Below are positions 46,339 through 55,404 of a stretch of 64,000 nucleotides of DNA, piece by piece (position 1 is the stretch's first letter; the number at the start of each line of letters is the position of its first letter). Under the pieces are notes generated by a model. It was not told the origin of the DNA, searched no databases, and saw nothing but the letters and a program-made list of their open reading frames with translations. This DNA comes from Roseovarius gaetbuli (lineage in GTDB: Bacteria; Pseudomonadota; Alphaproteobacteria; Rhodobacterales; Rhodobacteraceae): NCBI RefSeq assembly GCF_900172365.1, contig NZ_FWFJ01000012.1, forward strand, positions 29,357-93,356. Direction: 5' to 3'. Position numbers and translations under genes: made by a program.

Positions 46339-46625
46339 GTAAGCGTCCGGTCTGACCGCCCCTATGGCGCGGTTTTCCATGGGAGCAGGTCGTCGACGCG
46401 GTTGATCTTGTAGTCTGGGATGCGGGCAAGTGTGTCGGCGAGCCATGCTTGCGGATCGATACCGTTCAGTTTGGCCGTTTCGATCAAGGTGTAGGCAATG
46501 GCGGCAGCTTTACCACCGGTCTGTGATCCAACGAACAGATAGTTTTTGCGCCCGATGGCGACTGATCGCATCGCGCGTTCTGCGGTGTTGTTGTCCAGTT
46601 CCAGAATGCCGTGGTCGAGGTATGG
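46339..46625 (-). mobile_element. IS66-family remnant
   Basis: GTAAGCGTCCGGTCTGACCGCC at about 46339-46360 resembles the IS66 terminal inverted repeat, followed directly by the transposase C-terminus. The element is truncated at about 46620-46628, so only one end is kept. Confidence 0.7.
46362..46625 (-). pseudogene. IS66-family transposase C-terminal fragment
   Basis: Encodes YLDHGILELDNNTAERAMR, then AIGRKNYLFVGSQTGGKAAA and LIETAKLNGIDPQAWL ending in DLLPWKTAP. These are the DDE_Tnp_IS66 end and the IS66 C-terminal domain. The open frame continues to 46715 but that part is the antisense of the neighbouring remnant gene. Most of the transposase (over 1 kb) is missing. Confidence 0.88.
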
Positions 46626-46802
46626 CCGAAGGGGCGGTTCATTCCCAAGGATGTGGCGATTTTGCTGCCGATCATGCAAAAGCTGGTGGACACCTGCACC
46701 TTCAGCCTCGGGCACAAGGAGCCGCCGCTTGACGTCTGGGGCCAGCTTTCGCGCAGCTGCGACGGCACCATGGCCGAGATCAAACGCCAGATTGCAGGGT
46801 GA
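46611..46802 (+). pseudogene. 3' remnant of an unidentified gene
   Basis: 63 codons in frame, with WPKGRFIPKDVAILLPIMQKL and a tail ending GTMAEIKRQIAG before the TGA at 46800-46802. The coding bias looks genuine, but the 5' part is replaced by IS66 sequence. I do not recognise the family. The gene was convergent with the GMC oxidoreductase gene, 27 nt away. Confidence 0.55.
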
Positions 46803-46829
46803 CCCACGCCCGGTCGGGCAGGGCGATGA

Positions 46830-48446
46830 TCAGGCGCTCAACGCGTGTTGCTGATGATCCTCAAGCACCATCTGCGAGAGTTTTTCACCGATCATGATCG
46901 CGGGCGCATTGGTGTTGCCCGACACGATTTCCGGCATGATCGAGCAATCCGCCACCCGCAGTCCGGTGATTCCATGCACGCGCAGCCGCTCGTCGACCAC
47001 CGCATCCGGGCCCTGGCCCATCTTGCAGGTGCCGGTCGGGTGATAAATCGTCGTCGAGAAATTACGCGCCCAGTCAAGCGTGCCTGCGTCATCGTCAAGA
47101 TCAAGGCTGGCGTCGGGACGGAACTCGGATGAGATCATCGCGCTGAGCGGCGCATGCTTGGCGATCCGGCGGGCGATCTTGATGCCCTCGACCACGGTGC
47201 GACAATCGGTGTCGGTCGCAAGGTAGTTGGGGTGGATCTTGGGGTAGGTCACAGGATCAGCCGAGGCAAGCCGGATCTGGCCACGGCTTTCGGGGCGCAG
47301 CTGACAGACCGACATGGTAAACGCCGAGAACGGATGCACGCCCTCGCCGGGGCTGTCGGCGGACCAGGGCTGTACGTGGAACTGGATGTCCGGCGTGTCC
47401 ACATGATCGCCGGTGCGCATGAACCCGGTGGCAAGGCTTGCGGCCATCGCCATCGGCCCCGAGCGCGACACCGCGTATTTCAGAGCGATCTTTGCCTTGT
47501 TGAACAGGCTGCGCACCTCGTCATTCAGGGTCGCCTCGTTGCATTTGAACACAAGCCGCGCCTGCAGATGATCCTGAAGGTTCTGGCCGACGCCGGGAAG
47601 ATCGCGGCGCACCTCTATGCCGTGCTCGGCCAGGTGATCGGCGGGCCCAAGCCCCGACACCATCAGGATTTGCGGTGAATTGATCGCGCCGGCCGAGAGA
47701 ATGACTTCGCGCGCCGCGCTGAGCGTATGCTCGGCCCCCGCGCGGTCGCGGTAGACAAGCCCGGTCACGCGGTTGCCCTCAAAGGTGAGGGTGCGAACCT
47801 GCGCATGGGTGAGGATCGTCAGGTTCTTGCGCTCGCGTGCGGGGTTAAGAAACGCCACCGCCGAGGAACAGCGAAAGCCCTTGCGCGTGGTCAGCTGAAA
47901 ATAGCCGACGCCCTCTTGGCTTGCGCCGTTGTAATCGGGGTTGAACGGATAGCCGGCCGCCTGCGCCGCCTTGACCCAGGCATCACAGATCGGGCGGCTG
48001 ATGCGCATGTTCGACACCGACAGGTTGCCGCCGGTGCCGTGAAACTCATCCGCGCCGCGTTCCTGATCCTCGGAGCGTTTGAACAGCGGCAGAATATCAT
48101 CCCAGCCCCAGCCGCGATTGCCCATCTGCTGCCAGCGGTCGTAATCCTGCGGCTGTCCACGTACGTAAAGCAAGCCGTTCAAAGAGGACGAGCCGCCAAG
48201 CACCTTGCCGCGCGGCCAGTCAAGGCGGCGCCCGTTCAGGCCGGGGTCGGCCTCGGTCTTGTAGCACCAGTCAAGCTTGGGGTCGTGCATGGTCTTGAAA
48301 TAACCGACCGGGATATGGATCCACGGGTTGAGATCGCGCCCGCCTGCCTCGACCAGAATGACCCGCACCTTGGGGTCGGCGCTCAGCCGGTTGGCAATCA
48401 CACAGCCCGACGATCCAGCCCCGACGACGATAAAATCCGCTTGCAA
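46830..48446 (-). CDS. GMC-family oxidoreductase (choline dehydrogenase-like)
   Basis: 538 residues from TTG 48446 with AGGAGGG 8 nt upstream. FAD-binding motif [14 protein letters not shown] at the N-terminus; GMC signature 1 in [20 protein letters not shown] and signature 2 in [16 protein letters not shown]. Catalytic His and Asn candidates lie in [11 protein letters not shown] and [16 protein letters not shown]. It oxidises an alcohol to an aldehyde or acid; the substrate may be choline or another alcohol. It is divergent from a TRAP operon, suggesting oxidation of the imported substrate. Confidence 0.9.
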   Translation of the reverse strand: MQADFIVVGAGSSGCVIANRLSADPKVRVILVEAGGRDLNPWIHIPVGYFKTMHDPKLDWCYKTEADPGLNGRRLDWPRGKVLGGSSSLNGLLYVRGQPQDYDRWQQMGNRGWGWDDILPLFKRSEDQERGADEFHGTGGNLSVSNMRISRPICDAWVKAAQAAGYPFNPDYNGASQEGVGYFQLTTRKGFRCSSAVAFLNPARERKNLTILTHAQVRTLTFEGNRVTGLVYRDRAGAEHTLSAAREVILSAGAINSPQILMVSGLGPADHLAEHGIEVRRDLPGVGQNLQDHLQARLVFKCNEATLNDEVRSLFNKAKIALKYAVSRSGPMAMAASLATGFMRTGDHVDTPDIQFHVQPWSADSPGEGVHPFSAFTMSVCQLRPESRGQIRLASADPVTYPKIHPNYLATDTDCRTVVEGIKIARRIAKHAPLSAMISSEFRPDASLDLDDDAGTLDWARNFSTTIYHPTGTCKMGQGPDAVVDERLRVHGITGLRVADCSIMPEIVSGNTNAPAIMIGEKLSQMVLEDHQQHALSA

Positions 48447-48510
48447 AACGCGCCCCTCCTGAAGGTTGTTGAAAAAAAGTCTAGGCAGATTGCAAGAACT
48501 ATACTAGCAT

Positions 48511-48535
48511 TTTTTGATACTAAGAGTCTCAAAAA
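48511..48535. promoter_or_regulatory. Inverted repeat in the GMC/dctP intergenic region
   Basis: TTTTTGA-N11-TCAAAAA, with three more complementary pairs inside. It lies 65 nt before the GMC start and 23 nt before the dctP start; it is a candidate operator for the IclR gene at the end of the TRAP operon. Confidence 0.5.
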
Positions 48536-48557
48536 TGGAATTCAGGGAGGAATGACA

Positions 48558-49790
48558 ATGGGAATCAATCATAAAATGGGCCAGATTTCGCGGCGGGATT
48601 TGTTCCGTCTCGCGGGGCGTTACGGCATGAGCTCGACCTTGCTTGCCGCCGGCAGTTTTGGCGGCGCGATGAGCCTTGCCAATCTGGCGAGCGCGGCCGA
48701 ATCGACCTATGAGCGACGCTTTTCCAAGCCCGCCAAGCATACACTGAAATTCGGCGCGGCCGGCTTTAATGCCCGTAACCTTCTTATTGAGCGGGCCGGC
48801 GCCCTTGAATTCGCCCGTGATCTTGAGTCGCGTACCGACGGCGAAATCCGCATCGAATTTATCGGTGACAACCAGATTTGCGGCCAGCTCTCCTGCGTTG
48901 AGAAAACCCAGCAGGGCATCGTCGACATCTATGCCGCCTCGACTCAGAACTCGGCCGGTGGCGCGCCCTATCTCAACGTGCTCGACTATGCCTTCATGTT
49001 CCCGGGTCGCGCGTCGCAGTATCATTTCATGTATCACCCCAAGAGCCAGGAAATTCTGCGTGACCCGCTTGAAAAGCGCCACGGTCTGAAATTCCTCTTC
49101 AGCCACTGCGAATTGCGCGGCATTCAGCTTGGCCTGAGCTGGGAAGACAAGCCGACCGTGACCAAGCTTGAAGAGCTGTTCGGCACCAAGAACCGCGTCA
49201 CCGGCACACAGCTTGGCCGCATCGCGATGCAGGCGCTGAACCTCAACCCGGTGCCGGTGGCCTGGGAAGAAACCCTTGACGGTCTCAAGCAGGGACTGAT
49301 TGACGGCGCCGAAACATGGGCCTCGGCCGTGGCCTATGCCAACATGTCCCCGGTGGTCAGCCAGTGCGTCGATCTCAAGTTCTTCTGCGGCACCGAGCAC
49401 ACCTCGATGAACGCCTCGGTGTTTGACGGGCTTGAGGGCTATCTTCAGGATGCGGTGATGGAATCGGCCTATTGGGCGCAGGTCCACGTGCAGGCGGCCA
49501 ACGAGGCGGCGCTTGTCAAAACCGTCGGCTTTAGCGACCCGCAACTGCCCGGCACGATCTTTGCGCAGAACAACGTGCGCAATGCCTTCCTTGCCGACGA
49601 TCAGATCAAGATGGCCGAGGAAATGTGTAGCCCCGAGTTCCAGCCCCAGCTCTGGACCGAGTGGCGTGACCGTCTCAACAAGTGGTCGGGTGGTCTTGAT
49701 ACCTATCAGGAAATCTATGACGTCGCGCGCGAAGTGCCCGCCGACATGCTTCCCGAGAATGTCGAGCCGCGCCGGTGGTGGAAAGGCTAA
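48558..49790 (+). CDS. dctP: TRAP transporter solute-binding protein (DctP) with Tat signal
   Basis: 410 residues from ATG 48558, chosen because AGGGAGGA at 48544-48551 has proper spacing; the ATG at 48552 would be too close. The N-terminus has a twin-arginine signal: SRRDLFRLAG then a hydrophobic stretch ending SAAES. The mature DctP fold contains IEFIGDNQICGQLSCVEKTQQGIVDIYAAS and LKQGLIDGAETWASAVAYANMSP. Tat export suggests folding or cofactor/metal loading before translocation. The permease genes follow. Confidence 0.9.
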   Translation: MGINHKMGQISRRDLFRLAGRYGMSSTLLAAGSFGGAMSLANLASAAESTYERRFSKPAKHTLKFGAAGFNARNLLIERAGALEFARDLESRTDGEIRIEFIGDNQICGQLSCVEKTQQGIVDIYAASTQNSAGGAPYLNVLDYAFMFPGRASQYHFMYHPKSQEILRDPLEKRHGLKFLFSHCELRGIQLGLSWEDKPTVTKLEELFGTKNRVTGTQLGRIAMQALNLNPVPVAWEETLDGLKQGLIDGAETWASAVAYANMSPVVSQCVDLKFFCGTEHTSMNASVFDGLEGYLQDAVMESAYWAQVHVQAANEAALVKTVGFSDPQLPGTIFAQNNVRNAFLADDQIKMAEEMCSPEFQPQLWTEWRDRLNKWSGGLDTYQEIYDVAREVPADMLPENVEPRRWWKG

Positions 49791-49885
49791 GCCACGCCCG
49801 ATACTTTCAAAAAGGGCTGGTGCGTGAGACCCGCGCCGGCCCAGATGCACGGCCATAAGCACCACAGCCAAAAGGAACATAGCGG

Positions 49886-50557
49886 ATGTCCATCCTGTCC
49901 GAAGCCTGGGCCATCATTCCGGCCTTTGCCAGTAACGACTCTTGGGAAATCAATCAGGCCCTGCGCACCTCCGGGGCCTGGGTTTTTGGTGGTGTCCTGC
50001 TATTGCTTGGTTCGATGCTTGTGCTCTGGCTGTACAAGCGTGTGCCGCTTCTGGACAAGCATCTGGAACGCACGATCATGGTCTATAGCTATCTGCTGAT
50101 TGCCGCGATCATCTTTGTCGAAGTGTTCCGGCGTTTTGCCATGAACCAACAGGTGCCCTGGTCAACCACGGTGCCGCCGCTCTTGTTCATGATCATGGCC
50201 TGGTACGGCTGTGCCTATAACGTGCGGCTACGCACCCATCTTAGCTTTGCCGAGTTTCGCACGATGATGCCCCGTCTGGGCCAGATGATTACCCTCGCTC
50301 TTGATGCGGTGTTGTGGTTCGGGTTCTGCGTCATCGTCTTTACCGCTACGATGCGGGTGACCGCGCTTTCGGCGACCAATTTCCAGATTGTGAGCGGCAC
50401 CGACAATGTCATGCTGTGGTGGTTCCTGGTGACCATCCCGGTCGCCTTCGTGCTGATGAGCGCGCGGGTGCTTGAAAACCTGCTGGAAGATATCGCCAGA
50501 TACAAATCAGGTGAGCCGCTGATCAAGCAGGCCATCATCGGGGAGGAACCGGCATGA
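49886..50557 (+). CDS. dctQ: TRAP transporter small permease (DctQ)
   Basis: 223 residues with four transmembrane helices (about 33-50, 64-84, 96-110 and 135-155, plus a fifth near 175-190). The four-helix DctQ pattern is intact. It bridges DctP and DctM. AAGGA precedes the ATG. It overlaps dctM by 4 nt (ATGA). Confidence 0.9.
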   Translation: MSILSEAWAIIPAFASNDSWEINQALRTSGAWVFGGVLLLLGSMLVLWLYKRVPLLDKHLERTIMVYSYLLIAAIIFVEVFRRFAMNQQVPWSTTVPPLLFMIMAWYGCAYNVRLRTHLSFAEFRTMMPRLGQMITLALDAVLWFGFCVIVFTATMRVTALSATNFQIVSGTDNVMLWWFLVTIPVAFVLMSARVLENLLEDIARYKSGEPLIKQAIIGEEPA

Positions 50558-51912
50558 CCGACGGTACATGGGTCACGTTGATCTCGCTTGGGGTCACTTT
50601 CTTTTTCATGATGGGCGTGCCGGTTTTCCTGGTGATTGCCTATTGGGTCATCGGCTGTTCTTTTGTTCTTGGGCTGACGCTCGATAACATGGGGGCCGAA
50701 TTGCTGAACGTGTTCAGCAAGGGATTTGCCCTTTTGGCGATGCCGCTTTTCATTCTGACGGGCGATCTGATCAACAAATCGGGCATTGCGCGGCGGCTAT
50801 CGGATTTCGCCTATGCCTGTCTTGGCTGGATGCGCGGCGGGCTTGCGATGGCGGCGCTTGGTGCCTGCGGGCTTTTCGCCGCGATCTCGGGGTCCAACAG
50901 TGCCACCACGGCGACGATCGGCTCGATGCTGCACCCTGAAATGGTCAAGGGCGGCTATGACGAACGCTTTTCCGCGGCCACCGCGGCGGCGGGCGGCACG
51001 GTCGGGATCATCATCCCGCCCTCGATCATCTTCATCGTCTACGGGTTCCTGATGAACCTGCCTATTTCCGAGCTGTTCGTGGCCGGTATCCTGCCCGGCG
51101 CGATGATGGTGGTCGGCATGCAGTTCGCCTGTTGGGTGATCTGCCGGATCAACGGCTGGGGTCACCTTATTCCGCTGCAACTCAACCGGGTTCTCAAGAC
51201 CGCCTTTGGCGCATGGCTTGGCTTTTTCGCCATCGGCCTTGTCCTTTGGGGCATCTACACCGGCAAGTTTTCCCCCACCGAGGCGGCCGGCGTGACCGTT
51301 GGCTTTTGCGTCATCGCGGGGCTGGTCAGCTATCCGCTCAACAAGTTGATGCGCGGTCAGCGCGATCTGCCCGCCGTCGAGCGGTCTTATGCGGGGATGC
51401 TGGTGGTTGACGGCTTTCGGGTGCGCGACATCCCGTCGATCGTGGTGCGCTCGGCGCAGATTTCGGGCATCCTTGCGCCGCTGATCGCGATTTCCGTGGT
51501 GATGCAGCAAATCCTGTCGCTGCTTGGCGCACAGGCGGTGATCGGCGATTTCGTGACCTCGATGGGCGGCTATCACGCGGTGCTTTTCACCTCGATGGTG
51601 ATCGTGTTCTTTTCCGGCATGGTGCTTGAAAGCCTTCCCGTCACCATCATCCTTGCCCCCATTCTGGCGCCGATTGCGGCCTCGGTCGGGATTGATCCGA
51701 TCCACTTTTCGGTGATCTTCCTTGTCGGCGCGTCCATCGGGTTTATCACCCCGCCTTACGGGCTTAACCTTTATGTCGCATCGGGCGTTACGGGCGTTCC
51801 GTATTTCAGATTGCTACGCTATACGGTGCCCTATCTTATCGTATTGATAGCCGTGTGGATATTGGTAGCCTTGGTGCCCTTCTTCTCGACCGTGCTATTG
51901 CCACAACATTGA
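50554..51912 (+). CDS. dctM: TRAP transporter large permease (DctM)
   Basis: 452 residues, about 12 transmembrane helices. MPLFILTGDLINKSGIARRL and GIIIPPSIIFIVYGF are typical DctM blocks, as is FLVGASIGFITPPYGLNLYV near the C-terminus. It is the sodium-coupled transport subunit. It starts inside the dctQ stop and ends 13 nt before the IclR gene. Confidence 0.94.
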   Translation: MTDGTWVTLISLGVTFFFMMGVPVFLVIAYWVIGCSFVLGLTLDNMGAELLNVFSKGFALLAMPLFILTGDLINKSGIARRLSDFAYACLGWMRGGLAMAALGACGLFAAISGSNSATTATIGSMLHPEMVKGGYDERFSAATAAAGGTVGIIIPPSIIFIVYGFLMNLPISELFVAGILPGAMMVVGMQFACWVICRINGWGHLIPLQLNRVLKTAFGAWLGFFAIGLVLWGIYTGKFSPTEAAGVTVGFCVIAGLVSYPLNKLMRGQRDLPAVERSYAGMLVVDGFRVRDIPSIVVRSAQISGILAPLIAISVVMQQILSLLGAQAVIGDFVTSMGGYHAVLFTSMVIVFFSGMVLESLPVTIILAPILAPIAASVGIDPIHFSVIFLVGASIGFITPPYGLNLYVASGVTGVPYFRLLRYTVPYLIVLIAVWILVALVPFFSTVLLPQH

Positions 51913-51925
51913 GGAAAGGCTGGGC

Positions 51926-52690
51926 ATGGACGGGGACAAGCACGATACCATCCCGACAAACCTGCGCCTGCTGTCCGTGATAGAAGAGATGGCGCGCGCA
52001 GGCGTGCCGGTTACCCCGACCGAGGTGAATGCAAGGCTTGGCCTGCCCAAGCCGACCATTCACCGGCTCTTCATGACGCTTGAGGAAGAAGGCTTTGTGC
52101 AGCGCGACCTTGACGGGCGCAGCTATTCGCCGGGGCCGCGCCTGCGCACCATGGCGGGGGGAATCCTGTCCTCTCTGAGGATCAGAACCGCCCGTCAGGC
52201 GATCCTGAAAAAGCTGAGCCGCGAGATCGGCGAGACCTGTAATATCGCGCTGCCGGACCGCGACGCGATGATCTATGTCGAGCGGGTCGAGACCGAATGG
52301 CCGCTGCGCATCCAGCTTCAGGTGGGTACGCGGGTGCCGTTCTATTGCACCGCCAGCGGCAAGATGTACCTGAGCTCGCTGGTGCCCTCGCATCTCAAGC
52401 GGTATCTGGCGGCGACCGATCTTGTCGCCAGAACGCCCAACACCATCACCGATATCGACCGGCTTCTGGCCGAGATCGAAACCATCCGCGAGCAGGGCTA
52501 TTCGCTCGACCGCGAAGAATTCCTGACCGATATGATCGCGCTTGCGGTTCCGCTTTGGGATACCAACAACCGGCTGATCGCGACGCTGTCGTTTCACGCC
52601 CCGACGCAACGCTTTGATATCGCCCGCGCGCTTGACTATCGCGGCGCGATGCATGCCGCCGGCAGAGAGCTGTCGGCGCTGATCACCTAG
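51926..52690 (+). CDS. IclR-family transcriptional regulator
   Basis: 254 residues. HTH at about 14-70 (VTPTEVNARLGLPKPTIHRLFMTLEEEGFVQRD); effector domain at about 80-250 with IYVERVETEWPLRIQLQVG and FYCTASGKMYLSSL. GAGGAAAG precedes the ATG. It is last in the TRAP operon and probably controls it and the GMC gene. A repeat element follows the stop. Confidence 0.92.
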   Translation: MDGDKHDTIPTNLRLLSVIEEMARAGVPVTPTEVNARLGLPKPTIHRLFMTLEEEGFVQRDLDGRSYSPGPRLRTMAGGILSSLRIRTARQAILKKLSREIGETCNIALPDRDAMIYVERVETEWPLRIQLQVGTRVPFYCTASGKMYLSSLVPSHLKRYLAATDLVARTPNTITDIDRLLAEIETIREQGYSLDREEFLTDMIALAVPLWDTNNRLIATLSFHAPTQRFDIARALDYRGAMHAAGRELSALIT

Positions 52691-52737
52691 GCATGTTGCT
52701 CAAAAGTGGGAACCGGTTTTGAGCTTCTCGAACATGC
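52691..52737. repeat. Alphaproteobacterial palindromic repeat
   Basis: Outer arms GCATGTT/AACATGC and inner arms GCTCAAAA/TTTTGAGC, with AGTGGGAACCGG in the centre. The core resembles the mosaic repeat with GTGGGAACCGGTTTTCG seen in Rhizobiales. It lies between convergent IclR and LysR genes. Confidence 0.65.
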
Positions 52738-52750
52738 CAAATCAATAGGT

Positions 52751-53647
52751 CTAGGTTATCTCGGGAAAGCTTTCCCAGATCAGGCGCCCGGTCTCGTCAA
52801 GCTTGTCAGGTGAGCAAAACAGCGAGATTGTCATTCGTGCCTGCCAGTCGCGCCCGCCCACGCGCACCAGTTGACCGCTGGCCAATTCCTGCGTGACCGA
52901 GCTTTCTGGCACCCAGGCCACGCCGCTGCCGCCCATGGCGCGCCGCTTGAGCGCCTCGGCAAGCGCATCCCGGTAACGCTGCACAAGCGAGGTGGTGCGA
53001 TCACCGATGATCTGATCGACGACGGTGCCGAGAAAGGTGTTGGGGTCGTAGGAGAGGTACGGAATGTCCTGCCCGGTCTTGCCCGGCAGATACCAGCCCT
53101 TGCGCGTCGCAACCTCGGCCTCGGCCACCGGCAACAGGGTCTCGCGCCCGATATCCTTGCGCACGAACTGGGTCTCGTCCATCACCGGCGCCACATCCTG
53201 ATGGCGGTAATACAGCAGGAATTCGCAGGACCCCTCGGCAAGCAATTGGCAACAGGTCGAGAGGCTGTCGGAAATCACCCGCGTGCGCAGATCTGGATGC
53301 GCCGCCTCAAGCGCGCCCAAACGCGGCGACAGGAAATTGAGAGAGATCGCATGCAGCACCGCAAAGCGCTGAAACCGGGTGTCGGCACTGGCGGTCTGGC
53401 GGATCGCCTGTCGCGCCTCGGTGAGCTGGGCGATGGTATCCTGGGCAATCGGCAGGAACGCCGCCCCGCCCGGTGACAGGCGCACCGGATAGGTCGCGCG
53501 ATCAATCAAAGGCTCGCCAAGCCAGTTTTCCAGCGACTTGATACGACGGCTAAACGCCGATTGGGTGATGTTTCTCTCTTCCGCCGCGCGGGTGAAATTG
53601 AGTGTGCGCCCAAGGCAGACAAAGTCGCGTAACCAGTTGATATCCAT
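52751..53647 (-). CDS. LysR-family transcriptional regulator
   Basis: 298 residues from ATG 53647 with GAGGGGAT upstream. HTH at about 4-60 (RTLNFTRAAEERNITQSAFSRRIKSLE). It faces the second TRAP operon across 181 nt, the classic LysR arrangement, so it probably controls that operon. The effector is unknown. Confidence 0.9.
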   Translation of the reverse strand: MDINWLRDFVCLGRTLNFTRAAEERNITQSAFSRRIKSLENWLGEPLIDRATYPVRLSPGGAAFLPIAQDTIAQLTEARQAIRQTASADTRFQRFAVLHAISLNFLSPRLGALEAAHPDLRTRVISDSLSTCCQLLAEGSCEFLLYYRHQDVAPVMDETQFVRKDIGRETLLPVAEAEVATRKGWYLPGKTGQDIPYLSYDPNTFLGTVVDQIIGDRTTSLVQRYRDALAEALKRRAMGGSGVAWVPESSVTQELASGQLVRVGGRDWQARMTISLFCSPDKLDETGRLIWESFPEIT

Positions 53648-53828
53648 CACCCATCCCCTCGCGTATCGCGATCAGAATGCGGGGGTTTCACGTGTTATGC
53701 AAGATTGGAATAGTTTCAGACCATGTTTGAATTGGCATTTTCACGCCGCTCTTGCCTAGGCTTGAAACATCAAAATAAGGCCGATCAACGGTCAAACCCC
53801 AATTGCGCAACACCAACAGGAGAAAGTT

Positions 53829-54824
53829 ATGACACTTACAAGCAAAGCGCTGGCCCCGATGATCGCCGCCGCCGCAATCGCAACCACCGCCCTTCCGGCA
53901 ACGGCCGAAACCGTGATCCGCCTGTCGACCTATGTGAACGAGGCCGATATCCGCTATGACGGTTTTGTGCATTTTGCCGAGCTGGTCAGCGAAAAGACCG
54001 GCGGCAGCGTCAAGGTTGAAATCTTCCCCTCGTCCACGCTGCATGGCTGGTCCGAGGGTGTGGATGCGGTTCAGGGCGGCGTCTCTGACATGAGCTGGAT
54101 TCCCGCCGACGAGCGTCTGCCCTGCTATCGCGTGACCTCGCTTTACCCGGTGGCGATTGACCTTGAAAACCAGGTCGAGCTTGACGCGGGCTATGCCGCT
54201 CTGGTCAAGGACGAGGCGGCCAAGGTCAATCTGATGCCGGTCTTCAATTCGAACTATTCCTACGACCAGGAATGGTGGTTCGAGGATGGGATCGAGGATC
54301 TGGGCAAGCTCGATGGCAAGCTCGTGCGCTCGATCGGGCCGCTGGTCAGCCTGATGATCGAGACATGGGGCGGTCAGCCGGTTTTCGTGGCCCCCAAAGA
54401 GGTGTTCCAATCCGCCGAGCGTGGCGTGGTTGACGGCATCAACATGGGCGTTGCCACCTATTCAAGCTGGAAGCTCTGGAGCGTGATGCCCTATATGGTC
54501 AACGCCAACCTGTTTTACGGCAACGTCAACTACATGATGAACATGGACAAGTTCAACGGCATGACCGCCGATGAACAGGCCGCCGTTCTAGCCGCGGCGA
54601 GCGAGACCGAAACCTGGCTCAAGCCGCGCTATGAAGACTGGGTTGATCAGCGCGTCGGCAATGCGGTGATGAAGGGTGGCGGCGCCGCCGTTTCCATTCC
54701 GCAGGAACAGCGCATGGCCCTGATCGACAGCGTGCAGGGCACCTGGGACAAAGAGGTCGATGCGGCCTGTGGCGCGGAACTTGCCGGCAATATCCGCGCG
54801 CTTTTCGCCTCGCACGCACCTTAA
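53829..54824 (+). CDS. dctP: TRAP transporter solute-binding protein (DctP)
   Basis: 331 residues with a Sec signal peptide (cleavage near LPATA-ET). The mature protein has the DctP fold: KTGGSVKVEIFPSSTLHGW and VFQSAERGVVDGINMGVATY. CAGGAG precedes the ATG. It is followed by a GC hairpin and the permease genes. It is much less similar to the first TRAP binding protein than expected for recent duplicates; the ligand is probably an organic acid. Confidence 0.92.
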   Translation: MTLTSKALAPMIAAAAIATTALPATAETVIRLSTYVNEADIRYDGFVHFAELVSEKTGGSVKVEIFPSSTLHGWSEGVDAVQGGVSDMSWIPADERLPCYRVTSLYPVAIDLENQVELDAGYAALVKDEAAKVNLMPVFNSNYSYDQEWWFEDGIEDLGKLDGKLVRSIGPLVSLMIETWGGQPVFVAPKEVFQSAERGVVDGINMGVATYSSWKLWSVMPYMVNANLFYGNVNYMMNMDKFNGMTADEQAAVLAAASETETWLKPRYEDWVDQRVGNAVMKGGGAAVSIPQEQRMALIDSVQGTWDKEVDAACGAELAGNIRALFASHAP

Positions 54825-54837
54825 GTCGCGCCAAGTC

Positions 54838-54867
54838 GGCCCGCCCCTCGCAATGCCGGGGCGGGCC
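54838..54867 (+). other. Intercistronic hairpin between dctP and dctQ
   Basis: 10-bp stem GGCCCGCCCC/GGGGCGGGCC with no T-run. Such hairpins after a binding-protein gene often stabilise the upstream message so that the binding protein is made in excess. Confidence 0.65.
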
Positions 54868-54893
54868 TGTTCCGCAAAAACGGAGGCAGTCGC

Positions 54894-55403
54894 ATGTCCC
54901 TCTCTCGTATGATCGCGCTGTTTGAACGCGTGGTGATCTTTATGGCCGCTCTCGGGGGCGTCATCGTCCTGATACAGATGGTCTGGATCAGCTATGGCGT
55001 TTTCACCCGCTATGCGATGAACGCACCCGACCGGATGGTCACCGAGGCAACCGCGCTTTTGCTGTTTCCTGTGGCCTTTGCCGGGCTCGCCTATGCGCTG
55101 CGCGAGGATGCCTATCCGCGCGTCACGATGCTGACCGACCTGTTTCGGCCAGCGGTGCGCAAGGGCTTTGCTCTTCTCAATATGGGGCTGATGCTGGCGG
55201 TGGGGCTGTTTTTCTCGCTCGCGGCGATCAAGGCCACCACGGGGGCGTTCAAATCCGGGGCCTCATCGGAAATCCTGCTCTGGCCGCGCTATGCGTTCTG
55301 GGCGCCGGGGGCGGCGGCGCTGATCCTGTTTTCCATCTACGCGGCCTTGCGGTTGGCACGGCTGGTGGTGACACCGGCCAGCGACCTGAAATCGGAGATC
55401 TGA
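54894..55403 (+). CDS. dctQ: TRAP transporter small permease (DctQ)
   Basis: 169 residues, four transmembrane helices (about 13-33, 49-66, 86-106 and 125-147). The residue pattern MVWISYGVFTRYAM is typical of DctQ. CGGAGG precedes the ATG. It ends 1 nt before dctM. Confidence 0.9.
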   Translation: MSLSRMIALFERVVIFMAALGGVIVLIQMVWISYGVFTRYAMNAPDRMVTEATALLLFPVAFAGLAYALREDAYPRVTMLTDLFRPAVRKGFALLNMGLMLAVGLFFSLAAIKATTGAFKSGASSEILLWPRYAFWAPGAAALILFSIYAALRLARLVVTPASDLKSEI

Positions 55404-55404
55404 C

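Noticed and set aside
47727..48557. 5' extension of the TRAP dctP open frame
   Set aside because: The extension is antisense to the GMC oxidoreductase; the Tat signal and ribosome-binding site fix the start at 48558.
50797..51705. 302-codon open frame antisense to dctM
   Set aside because: Extremely His/Arg/Asp-rich, typical of a reverse-read membrane protein gene.
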